A program made the position numbers and the translations under genes. Positions 1-6,773 of a stretch of DNA of 13,110 nucleotides are shown piece by piece (within the stretch, counting starts at the first letter, position 1; each line of letters begins with the position of its first letter). The notes below the pieces were generated by a model. The model did no database searches, had not been told where the DNA came from, and was given only the letters and a program-made list of their open reading frames with translations. Origin of the DNA: Cloacimonetes bacterium UBA5456 (lineage in GTDB: Bacteria > Cloacimonadota > Cloacimonadia > Cloacimonadales > Cloacimonadaceae); the NCBI GenBank assembly GCA_002427325.1, contig DIQS01000045.1, positions 1 to 13,110 on the forward strand, written 5' to 3'.

Positions 1-290
1 CCATGACCATATCATGACCACATCACAAGCTGTATCCTATAGGGAAGCAAGGGTTTAGATGCTATGATTATTATCACATTATAGAGCTAAAAAACACCCG
101 TTTTGCAAAGCTAAAACACATCACCAAATTAGAGGAAATATTCTTTGGGGTTGACAAATAATAGAAGCATATTTAGGCGTAGTTTTATGAGAAAAGAAAG
201 GTTTTTATCAGACAATCAAATATCGGCAAAAAAGGCGATGCTTAGGACTGATAATTGCCTTAGAAAAAATATTATGACTTGGAGTTGCGT
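1..290. other. Non-coding leader region upstream of the acyl cassette
   Basis: No convincing gene is present. One frame is open from base 2 to a TAG at 56-58 (18 codons) and could be the tail of a gene that began before the window, but the stretch is too short to support this. A perfect -35-like TTGACA sits at 151-156, yet no good -10 hexamer lies 16-18 bases downstream (the 17-base position reads TAGGCG), so I do not call a promoter. CATGACCA occurs twice, at 2-9 and 13-20. A weak imperfect hairpin (arms 232-239 and 254-261, 14-base loop) lies near the end. The promoter of the cassette that follows probably lies here but I cannot place it. Confidence 0.5.
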
Positions 291-1274
291 GTGAGAATTG
301 CAAGCTATCTTCCCGAAAAGGTCTTACATAACGAGACCCTCTCCGAGCTTTTCCCCGAGTGGACTCCTAAGAAAATCGAGAAGAAGCTGGGAGTTCGTGA
401 GCGCAGAATCGCTGCGGATGATGAGACCGCGCTGGATATGGCGATGAAAGCTTGTGAAAAGCTATTTGCAGCTATTGATAAACAGTCCATTGATTTTCTC
501 TTGCTATGCACCCAAAGTCCGGACTATTATCTGCCGACATCCGCCTGCATTCTTCAGGACAGATTGGGTCTGAAAACCGAGATTGGCGCATTGGACTTTA
601 ATCTGGGATGTTCAGGCTTTGTATATGGTCTGTCTTTGGCTAAAGGCTTGCTTTCCGCAGGGGTTGCAACAAATATCCTTTTAGTGATGTCCGAGACCTA
701 CTCCAAGCATATTCACCCAAAAGATAAAGGAAATAGAAGCATCTTTGGGGATGCGGCTACGGCAACATTGATCAGTAAAGACATGCTGCCAAAAATCCAT
801 GAATTTGCCTTGGGAACAGACGGCAGTGGCTGGAATAATCTCATCGTTCTCAATGGTGGATTAAGAAATAGAGCCAAGCAAGAAGCGCTTGATTGGACGG
901 ATGAAAACGGTGCTTTGCGCAATGACGACATGCTTTATATGAATGGTCCTGAGATATTTAACTTCACGATTGAAGCTGTGCCCGCGTTGATCACACAGGT
1001 TTTAGATAAAAATAAGACCAGCCTCGAAGAGATCGATTATGTTATATTCCACCAAGCTAATCAATATATGCTTCAATATCTTAGAGACTTAGTTGGCATT
1101 GACGAAAACAAGTTTTACATCGATATGACGGAAACAGGAAACACCGTATCTGCAACCATACCCATCGCCTTAGAAAAATGCTTGAATAATGGCAGGATTA
1201 AGTCCGGCGATAATATTTTGCTTGCAGGATTTGGCGTGGGCTATTCCTATGGCGCAACGATAATAACCATATAG
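291..1274 (+). CDS. 3-oxoacyl-ACP synthase III (KASIII/FabH-like)
   Basis: A thiolase-fold condensing enzyme of the FabH/KASIII family, which normally joins an acyl-CoA to malonyl-ACP to give a 3-oxoacyl-ACP in the cytoplasm. Counting from the GTG at 291 (327 aa, a usual FabH length), the catalytic triad is visible: Cys107 in NLGCSGF, His254 in FHQAN and Asn284 in TGNTVSATIP. The N-terminal YLPEKVLHNETL and C-terminal GFGVGYSYG blocks are typical. I chose GTG 291 because GGAG at 281-284 lies 6 bases before it. In-frame TTG codons at 279 and 285 are alternatives with no Shine-Dalgarno in the right place. It is the first gene of a cassette with its own ACP and reductase, so it is more likely a specialised synthase for an acyl decoration than the housekeeping FabH. 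Substrate specificity cannot be read from the sequence. Confidence 0.9.
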   Translation: MRIASYLPEKVLHNETLSELFPEWTPKKIEKKLGVRERRIAADDETALDMAMKACEKLFAAIDKQSIDFLLLCTQSPDYYLPTSACILQDRLGLKTEIGALDFNLGCSGFVYGLSLAKGLLSAGVATNILLVMSETYSKHIHPKDKGNRSIFGDAATATLISKDMLPKIHEFALGTDGSGWNNLIVLNGGLRNRAKQEALDWTDENGALRNDDMLYMNGPEIFNFTIEAVPALITQVLDKNKTSLEEIDYVIFHQANQYMLQYLRDLVGIDENKFYIDMTETGNTVSATIPIALEKCLNNGRIKSGDNILLAGFGVGYSYGATIITI

Positions 1275-1280
1275 ATCATT

Positions 1281-1285
1281 GGGAG
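1281..1285 (+). promoter_or_regulatory. Shine-Dalgarno of the ACP gene
   Basis: GGGAG lies 6 bases before the ATG at 1292, in the 17-base gap after the ketosynthase stop codon. It fixes the ACP start. Confidence 0.7.
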
Positions 1286-1291
1286 AATGAG

Positions 1292-1525
1292 ATGACAATT
1301 AAAGATTTTTTGACAGAACTGGCAGAACTGATTGAGATTGAAGACGAACTGAGCCTTGATTCAAACTTGAAGGATTATGAGGAATTTGACTCGATGGCGA
1401 TAATGTCTTTAGTTGCATTTGTGCACAAAAACTTCGGTAAACAGTATAATGCACGCCAGTTAAATCAGATTGATACGGTTGAGTCGCTTGTCGAATTGAT
1501 CGGAAAAGAGAGTTTTACAGAATAA
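1292..1525 (+). CDS. Stand-alone acyl carrier protein
   Basis: A 77-residue, strongly acidic, helical protein of the acyl/peptidyl carrier protein family, about the usual ACP length. The 4'-phosphopantetheine attachment site is Ser34 in EEFDSMAIMSL. The residue after the serine is Met, where the fatty-acid ACP of most bacteria has Leu (DSL), which suggests a dedicated carrier rather than the housekeeping AcpP. It would hold the growing or finished acyl chain as a thioester for the flanking ketosynthase and reductase, and possibly for the MBOAT acyltransferase, comparable to DltC serving DltB. It lies 17 bases after the ketosynthase. Its TAA overlaps the next ATG by one base (TAATG), indicating translational coupling. 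A holo-ACP synthase is required and is not in the window. Confidence 0.9.
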   Translation: MTIKDFLTELAELIEIEDELSLDSNLKDYEEFDSMAIMSLVAFVHKNFGKQYNARQLNQIDTVESLVELIGKESFTE

Positions 1526-2286
1526 TGATTTGGTCTGAAAATGCTTTAAAAGGCAAAAGAATCCTGATCACCGGCGCTTCTTCCGGGATTGGAAGGGCTT
1601 GCGCCATCTTGTGTAGCATGTTAGGCGCCGAGATCGTAGCTTGTGGGCGCAATGAAGAGCGGCTCGCAGACACAATCTCAAAGCTCTCCGGTAGCGGGCA
1701 TCTCAGCCTGGCCTTTGATCTCAATAATGAACAAAATATTGAGGAAGAAATCAGGAAGCTAAAGGGAAGTAATCCCATATCTGGCTTTATTCATTCGGCT
1801 GGGATAGAAAGAACAAATCCACTCAAGACGGTCTATATGGACGACTTTGTGGAGATGTTTAAGACCAATGTAGCCTCGGCAACTGCGATAACAAAGCAGA
1901 TTACCAAGCCCGGGATCTACGATAAAAATGGACTTAGCATCGTTTTAATCTCGTCAGTAATCGGCTTACTTGGAGAGCGAGGAAAGATTGAGTATAGTGC
2001 TACAAAGGCTGCTCTTTCCGGTTTGACCAAATCATTGGCTTTGGAGCTTTCGGCTAAGAATGTAAGGGTAAATAGCATCTCTCCTGCAATGATAATAACG
2101 GAAATGTTGGATAGAATGTTTGAGGTTCTACCCCGAGAATCAGTGGCAAATATTGAAGGAAGGCACCTTCTGGGTATCCCTGATGTTCAAAGCGTGGCGA
2201 GTATGGCGGTTTATCTCCTCTCGGATGCGGCGCGATATATAACCGGGACAAATATCGTTCTTGATAGCGGATATTCAATGAGTTAG
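1525..2286 (+). CDS. Short-chain dehydrogenase/reductase (FabG-like 3-oxoacyl-ACP reductase)
   Basis: A classical SDR of 253 aa with a Rossmann fold. It shows the cofactor loop TGASSGIG (residues 16-23), a HSAG block (90-93) in place of the common NNAG, Asn115, Ser144, and the catalytic pair Tyr157/Lys161 in YSATK. The C-terminal YITGTNIVLDSGYSM is typical of FabG-type reductases. CGR follows the second strand (residues 40-42); an arginine there often goes with NADPH preference. Placed directly after a ketosynthase and an ACP, it most likely reduces the 3-oxoacyl-ACP to a 3-hydroxyacyl-ACP. The start is fixed by the TAATG overlap with the ACP gene, and no strong Shine-Dalgarno is visible, so it is probably translated by coupling. 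SDR substrates are hard to predict, and reduction of a nucleotide sugar is the main alternative. Confidence 0.85.
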   Translation: MIWSENALKGKRILITGASSGIGRACAILCSMLGAEIVACGRNEERLADTISKLSGSGHLSLAFDLNNEQNIEEEIRKLKGSNPISGFIHSAGIERTNPLKTVYMDDFVEMFKTNVASATAITKQITKPGIYDKNGLSIVLISSVIGLLGERGKIEYSATKAALSGLTKSLALELSAKNVRVNSISPAMIITEMLDRMFEVLPRESVANIEGRHLLGIPDVQSVASMAVYLLSDAARYITGTNIVLDSGYSMS

Positions 2287-2287
2287 C

Positions 2288-3691
2288 ATGCAATTTACAT
2301 CAATTCCTTTTTTCATATTTCTCTTTGCGGTAGTTATCGCCTATTATGTTCTGCCATATAGATTTCGCAACTATCTATTACTTCTTGCGAGCTATTACTT
2401 TTATTTTAGCATCCAAGCGGAATATTTGGTATTACTAATAGCTTCTACTGCGTTTAACTACTGTCTTGGCTTATTATTAGAGAAATATAGGGAAAAGAAG
2501 GGATTGCTGCTATCTGCCGGGTTGATTTTCAATCTCGGGCTTTTGTTCTTTTTTAAGTATTTCAACTTTTTTGGCGATCAAATCAATGCGCTTTTTTCTG
2601 CAGTTAGCTTAAATCTCACTATTCCGCATCATAGCCTCATCCTGCCCATCGGGATATCGTTTTATACTTTCATGGCGTTTGGCTATGTATTGGATGTGTA
2701 TTGGGGAGATATCAAGGCGCAAAAAAACTTGCTCACATTCTCTGTTTATTTAGCTTTCTTCCCACAGATTTTAAGCGGCCCCATCGGAAGAGCAAAGAAC
2801 CTGTTTCAGCAGTTCACGAATGAACATCCTTTTTTGTATGAGAACTTTTCTAATGGTTTTAGGCTGATGCTGTGGGGACTGTTTAAGAAAATGGTTGTGG
2901 CGGATAGCATTGGGGCTTATGTGGATGCCGTGTTCAATAATATTCCCATGCATTCCAGCCTTACTCTCATTGTGGCTGCTATGTTTTATCCTTTGCAGCT
3001 TTACGCGGATTTTGGTGGATATACAGACATCGCAAGAGGGGTTGGCAAGCTTTTCGGCTTTGATCTGATGGTCAATTTCAGAACGCCTTATGTGAATTCT
3101 ACTTCAGTGACGGATTATTGGAAAAGGAATCATATATCTCTCACCACATGGCTTAAAGACTATATTTTCTATCCCTTTATGGGAATGAACACATCAAAAG
3201 CGAAGATATATCTTGGTATATCCTTGATGTTTTTGGTAAGTGGCATCTGGCATGGAGTTGGCTGGATGTTTATCATCTGGGGATTGCTCCAAGCACTGCT
3301 CTTGATAATTGAGGATGCAACCGGCTGGGGATCATTTAAAAAGGGGAATTTGTTTGTTGTTTGGGGCAGAAAGATATTTACTTATATGGTCGTGGCAGCA
3401 AGCTTAGTATTCTTCAGGCTTCCCGATATTCACTCATTAAAAGAGTATATTAGGTCTATTTCCAGCGCTTCGTGGCGATTGTTCACAGGTTCAAATACAA
3501 CAATTCTTCATATATTGATCGCAGTTGTTACGCTGGTAATCGTCGAGATATTTATGGATAAAAAGCAGGCTGATCAGTGGATTGCTTCAAAAAGCCTGAT
3601 GTTTAGATGGTCTTCATATCTCATTATTTCTTTGATAATTGCCTTGATAGGAGCTATTGATGGCGCGTCGTTCATCTATTTTCAATTCTGA
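2288..3691 (+). CDS. MBOAT-family membrane O-acyltransferase (AlgI/DltB-like)
   Basis: A polytopic inner-membrane protein of 467 aa in the membrane-bound O-acyltransferase family, close in length to AlgI and DltB-type enzymes. Hydrophobic segments run throughout, starting at residues 7-22. Family blocks include FFPQILSGPIGR (157-168), DFGGYTDIARG (241-251), DYWKRNHISLTTWLKDYIFYPF (276-297, His282) and the SGIWHG block with the catalytic-type His322. The C-terminus ends in FIYFQF, as in many family members. These enzymes move an acyl group from a cytoplasmic carrier to an extracytoplasmic polymer or partner protein. Here the neighbouring ACP is the likely donor. It starts one base after the SDR stop with no clear Shine-Dalgarno, and its end overlaps the SGNH-like gene. 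The family is secure; the donor and acceptor are inferred. Confidence 0.92.
   Translation: MQFTSIPFFIFLFAVVIAYYVLPYRFRNYLLLLASYYFYFSIQAEYLVLLIASTAFNYCLGLLLEKYREKKGLLLSAGLIFNLGLLFFFKYFNFFGDQINALFSAVSLNLTIPHHSLILPIGISFYTFMAFGYVLDVYWGDIKAQKNLLTFSVYLAFFPQILSGPIGRAKNLFQQFTNEHPFLYENFSNGFRLMLWGLFKKMVVADSIGAYVDAVFNNIPMHSSLTLIVAAMFYPLQLYADFGGYTDIARGVGKLFGFDLMVNFRTPYVNSTSVTDYWKRNHISLTTWLKDYIFYPFMGMNTSKAKIYLGISLMFLVSGIWHGVGWMFIIWGLLQALLLIIEDATGWGSFKKGNLFVVWGRKIFTYMVVAASLVFFRLPDIHSLKEYIRSISSASWRLFTGSNTTILHILIAVVTLVIVEIFMDKKQADQWIASKSLMFRWSSYLIISLIIALIGAIDGASFIYFQF
3649..3653 (+). promoter_or_regulatory. Shine-Dalgarno inside the MBOAT gene, for the SGNH-like gene
   Basis: AGGAG, embedded in the MBOAT coding sequence, lies 6 bases before the ATG at 3660. 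It favours that ATG over the TTG one codon upstream (3657). Confidence 0.65.
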
Positions 3692-4601
3692 TGTGTCTAA
3701 GGTGGCAAAGAAGCTCACTTTGTTTATTGCGCTATTTTGGGCTATTAGTTCGTCCATATATCTCATCATTAACTATATGTATTTTCAGTCATTTGGAGGT
3801 AATTCCGGCGCACAGATAAACCATGTGATAAGAACAAATTATGATGCATACATCTTTGGCTCATCACGAGCATCTCGACACTATGATCCCGCCCAAATAA
3901 GCCGGCATCTTGGATTATCCTGCTATAATGCCGGATGCGATAGAAAGAATGCAACTTATCAATACGGTTTGCTTCAATTGCTCTTGGAAAATCATGTGCC
4001 AAAGCTGATAATCTATGAAATTGACGACTTGTCTGAATCCCTTAATGGCAGCACTATTGACCTATATCCATACTACTATAAATACTCATTTATCAGGCAG
4101 TTGCTCCACCAAAGAGACAAATGGTCGAGAATCAAGTTCCTGTTTCCTCTTTATTCGTATAACATCAAAGTCTTTACTATAAGCAAAGGTTTTATTCTAT
4201 CTATTCCGCCATTTGAAACCGGTTTCAGGCCGAAAGATGGTGGGATGCACCCGGGCGAGGTGAGAAAAATAAGGGAAACTGCAGGCATTGAAAAGCCCGA
4301 TGACCCTGTTGACTATCTGGCGTTAGACAGTTTCAAAAACTTCGTTAGAACCTGTAAAGAGAATAATATAGAGCTGGTGTTTTGTCATTCACCCTCTTAC
4401 GCGCCGAGTAAGGCTGTCGGCTTGGATTATGTTAGGTCAATCGCGGCAGAAATTGATGCGCCGGTCTATCTTTATGGCGAGCATGATTCATTTGTCTATC
4501 ATCCTGAATTGTTTAGAGATGCAGGACATCTCAACAGAGAAGGCGCAGAACTATTTACGAAGATGTTAGCTCATGACATAGTCATTGATATGGGTAGATA
4601 A
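3660..4601 (+). CDS. Membrane-anchored SGNH-hydrolase-like protein, MBOAT partner (DltD/AlgJ/AlgX-like role)
   Basis: A 313-aa protein with a basic N-terminus and one hydrophobic segment at about residues 18-42, consistent with an inner-membrane anchor and a periplasmic body. The body shows the SGNH/GDSL signature blocks: a first strand ending in FGSSR with nucleophile candidate Ser69, CYNAG with Asn90, and the C-terminal DAGH with Asp287 and His290. Overall similarity to any named family is weak by eye, so I rely on these blocks and the context. Proteins of this type (DltD, AlgJ, AlgX, PatB) sit beside MBOAT proteins and finish transfer of the acyl group to the polymer, or remove it. The gene overlaps the MBOAT gene by 32 bases, which points to co-translation and a joint function. 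Specificity is unknown. Confidence 0.75.
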   Translation: MARRSSIFNSDVSKVAKKLTLFIALFWAISSSIYLIINYMYFQSFGGNSGAQINHVIRTNYDAYIFGSSRASRHYDPAQISRHLGLSCYNAGCDRKNATYQYGLLQLLLENHVPKLIIYEIDDLSESLNGSTIDLYPYYYKYSFIRQLLHQRDKWSRIKFLFPLYSYNIKVFTISKGFILSIPPFETGFRPKDGGMHPGEVRKIRETAGIEKPDDPVDYLALDSFKNFVRTCKENNIELVFCHSPSYAPSKAVGLDYVRSIAAEIDAPVYLYGEHDSFVYHPELFRDAGHLNREGAELFTKMLAHDIVIDMGR

Positions 4602-4726
4602 TTATTTGTAAACTAAAGGTGGCATTCAGCTCGTGATCCGCCAATTTGACAAAGCTAAGAGAAGCTCCAATTCACCAGAAAATAGCAATCAATAAACAGC
4701 TTAAACACTCTTAATTACATGAACAA

Positions 4727-4752
4727 AAAAGAGGCATGGGAAGCCGTCTTTT
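4727..4752 (+). terminator. Possible rho-independent terminator after the acyl cassette
   Basis: The arms AAAAGAGGC (4727-4735) and GCC-G-TCTTTT (4743-4752) pair over 9 bp with one bulged G, around a 7-base loop. The A-tract (4725-4730) and T-tract form the base of the stem, as in bidirectional terminators. It lies about 125 bases after the last cassette gene. The T-tract is short (four), so confidence is moderate. Confidence 0.45.
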
Positions 4753-4822
4753 GCTTAAAACCAATACTTTTGAGATGATATTAACAAATAATGCCGATTA
4801 TCCTCACTTTTTCATTGACACA

Positions 4823-4850
4823 TTGAGCGCATAGTTCCTCATGGTATATA
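4823..4850 (+). promoter_or_regulatory. Candidate sigma70-type promoter for the ABC-permease-yihY-purH unit
   Basis: TTGAGC (4823-4828), a 16-base spacer and TATATA (4845-4850) form a reasonable -35/-10 pair. Transcription would start near 4857, only about 16 bases before the ATG at 4873, leaving a very short leader with no evident Shine-Dalgarno. A perfect TTGACA at 4815-4820 is 24 bases from the same -10 and so is not its usual partner. Confidence 0.45.
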
Positions 4851-4872
4851 AGGGTAAAAGTATAAGAATATT

Positions 4873-5556
4873 ATGGAAATTATAAGAACAGAAGCTTTGA
4901 TTAAAGATTACGAGCTGGGAAAAGTTAAGGTTCGCGCGCTCGACGGGATCGATATATCCATCAATTCAGGTGAATTTGTGGCGATCATGGGACCCTCCGG
5001 CTCAGGCAAAAGCACGCTCATGCATATTATCGGGTGTTTGGACAGCCCCACCGCGGGTGAATATTACCTCGATTCCGTGCTCGTGAGCAAGATGAGTAAA
5101 TCCGCCTTGGCAGGTGTGCGCAATAGCAAGATTGGCTTTGTTTTTCAATCCTTTAACCTCTTGCCGCATCTAAATATTCTCAAAAACGTGGAACTGCCGA
5201 TGATGTATGGTGGACTCTCCGCTTCAAAACGGAAGGTGAGAGCTCAGGAAATCCTCGAAGGTGTAGGACTTGCAGACAGGCTGAAACACAAGCCGGGCGA
5301 GCTTTCCGGCGGTGAAAGACAGCGCGTTGCCATCTCTCGTGCGATTGCAAATAATCCTTCAATTCTCTTGGCAGATGAACCCACGGGCAACCTCGATTCT
5401 CAGGCGGGCGGCGATATTCTTGAGATTTTTGACCGCCTCCACAAAGAGGGAAATACCATCATCATGGTGACCCACGATCCCATCGTTGCAGAGCGAGCGC
5501 AGCGCATCATCAGGATCAAAGACGGACTTATCGACAATGGCGATCTCGATAGCTGA
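4873..5556 (+). CDS. ABC transporter ATP-binding protein (LolD/MacB-N family)
   Basis: The nucleotide-binding subunit of a mechanotransmission-type (MacB/LolCDE/FtsE-like) ABC system, 227 aa, the normal size for the family. All motifs are intact: Walker A GPSGSGKST (40-48), Q-loop Gln92 in FQSFNLLPHL, signature LSGGERQRVAISRA (144-157), Walker B ILLADEP with Glu169, D-loop NLD and H-loop His201 in VTHD. The FNLLPHL and EPTGNLD blocks are characteristic of the LolD/MacB branch. It powers the permease encoded next, with which it overlaps by 20 bases. ATPase and permease are separate here, unlike the fused E. coli MacB. The transported substrate cannot be deduced; export of a lipoprotein, peptide or lipid-like molecule are the options known for the family. 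Confidence 0.93.
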   Translation: MEIIRTEALIKDYELGKVKVRALDGIDISINSGEFVAIMGPSGSGKSTLMHIIGCLDSPTAGEYYLDSVLVSKMSKSALAGVRNSKIGFVFQSFNLLPHLNILKNVELPMMYGGLSASKRKVRAQEILEGVGLADRLKHKPGELSGGERQRVAISRAIANNPSILLADEPTGNLDSQAGGDILEIFDRLHKEGNTIIMVTHDPIVAERAQRIIRIKDGLIDNGDLDS

Positions 5557-6772
5557 ATCACTGCACATCGGGCTTTCCGATATCACGACGCGCAAGGTTC
5601 GCAGCATCGCCACCATCTTTGGAATCATCTTGGGCGTGATCTCGATTCTCGTGGTTCTCGCCATCATCAACGGCATGAATGCATCGACTTTAACCTGGAT
5701 GGAACAGCGCGGCGGCACAAGTAAGGTGGATGTTCAAAGAAATTGGAACTATGATTTCTCCAAAGGTGGAGAGGCAAATCTGAGCTTGGCGGAAGTGGAA
5801 CAAATCCGCAAAATGATCCCCGAGGCAGTGGCGTTTAATTCGCAGGTCAGCTTGTATTCTCATAACGAGCTAAAATATCGTGGACTAAGCTATTATAGCA
5901 CTGTATCGGGAGTGTTGCCGGACTATTTGCAGGTGGAGAATTGGGGCGTGAGCGAGGGTAGATTCATCACCGACTTAGATGTGCACGAGAGTAGTAATGT
6001 GATTGTTTTGGGCTCATCCGCTGCACGTGACCTCATCGGCACTAACGACGTGGTGGGCAAAAAGATAAGCCTCGGCAATAATGTTCTCGAAGTGATCGGC
6101 ATACTCGATGAAAAGAGTTGGGATAACAAGCAAAGCGGGAGTTTTGGCGGGAATATGTTGGAATATATGAATCAACAGTCCTTCATCCCCATCTCTACTG
6201 CGATAAATAGATTTGATAACACCATGAAAGTGAGTTCCTTGCAGGTGACGGCGCAGAGCCCGAATCAGGCACTGACACTGCAAAAAAAGCTGGATCAGAT
6301 CTTGCTCAATCTCAAACAGGGCAGAGAAATCTTTAGGGTGAGTTCCGCACAAGAAGGGATCATGCAGATGCAGGCTAATGCACGCATTTTCAGTATGGTA
6401 TTTGTCCTCATCTCGGCGATTTCCTTGCTCGTTGCGGGGATCGTGATCATGAATATCATGCTGGCATCGGTCAAAGAGCGCACGCGTGAAATTGGCGTTC
6501 GCATCGCTGTCGGTGCGCGTCGCATAGACATCTTCATCCAGTTCATGATCCAAACGGTTTTGATCACCACCTTAGGTGGAGTCTTAGGGATCGGCTTGGG
6601 ACTCTTGATCTTAGACAATATCAGTGCCTATTTGGAGATGGAGATGATAGTGGATTTTAGGATTATGTTTAGCTCGGTTTTGGTCTCTGTCGTGGTGGGC
6701 TTGGTCTTTGGGATCATGCCTGCGCTGAGAGCCGGTAATTTAGACCCCGTGGACGCCCTAAGAGAGGATTAG
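5537..6772 (+). CDS. ABC transporter permease, MacB/LolC-like (MacB_PCD plus FtsX domains)
   Basis: The permease partner of the upstream ATPase, 411 aa from the ATG at 5537. Topology is typical: a cytoplasmic N-terminus with SDITTRKVRSIATIFGIILG, TM1 at about 24-46, a large periplasmic domain (about 47-280), then three TMs at about 285-309, 338-360 and 375-397. The conserved cytoplasmic coupling helix VKERTREIGVRIAVGARR lies between TM2 and TM3, and the C-terminus is DPVDALRED. I chose 5537, which overlaps the ATPase gene by 20 bases, because it gives the canonical family N-terminus. An upstream in-frame start at 5486 would add 17 residues that do not look native. No periplasmic adaptor (MacA/HlyD-like) or TolC-like gene is nearby, so it may act alone or in a LolCDE-like way. 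Confidence 0.9.
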   Translation: MAISIAESLHIGLSDITTRKVRSIATIFGIILGVISILVVLAIINGMNASTLTWMEQRGGTSKVDVQRNWNYDFSKGGEANLSLAEVEQIRKMIPEAVAFNSQVSLYSHNELKYRGLSYYSTVSGVLPDYLQVENWGVSEGRFITDLDVHESSNVIVLGSSAARDLIGTNDVVGKKISLGNNVLEVIGILDEKSWDNKQSGSFGGNMLEYMNQQSFIPISTAINRFDNTMKVSSLQVTAQSPNQALTLQKKLDQILLNLKQGREIFRVSSAQEGIMQMQANARIFSMVFVLISAISLLVAGIVIMNIMLASVKERTREIGVRIAVGARRIDIFIQFMIQTVLITTLGGVLGIGLGLLILDNISAYLEMEMIVDFRIMFSSVLVSVVVGLVFGIMPALRAGNLDPVDALRED

Positions 6773-6773
6773 A

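Larger units (their letters stand above)
4602..4872. other. Intergenic region between the acyl cassette and the ABC operon
   Basis: No gene is supported in these 271 bases. The stretch is AT-rich and contains a terminator-like hairpin at 4727-4752 and a promoter-like sequence at 4823-4850. It therefore looks like the boundary between two transcription units. Confidence 0.55.

Noticed and set aside
2..20. Short direct repeat CATGACCA
   Set aside because: Two copies of 8 bases at the window edge are not distinguishable from chance.
232..261. Inverted repeat in the leader (AAGGCGAT / ATTGCCTT)
   Set aside because: Only 8 bp with one G-U pair and a 14-base loop. On the + strand no T-run follows, and on the minus strand, where a T-run does follow, there is no gene to terminate.
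291..2286. Aryl polyene or polyketide cluster
   Set aside because: No KASII/chain-length factor, dehydratase, ammonia lyase or thioesterase is present. The ketosynthase is a FabH type and the downstream genes are MBOAT and SGNH.
4815..4820. Perfect TTGACA before the ABC operon
   Set aside because: The nearest -10-like hexamer is 24 bases away, too far for a normal promoter; TTGAGC at 4823 fits better.
6014..6553. 179-codon open frame on the minus strand
   Set aside because: It is antisense to the permease gene, His/Asp-rich as expected of a shadow frame, and has no ribosome-binding site or family motif.
4873..6772. Complete MacAB-TolC efflux system
   Set aside because: Only the ATPase and permease are present; no membrane-fusion or outer-membrane protein gene is seen, so the specific name macB is not justified.
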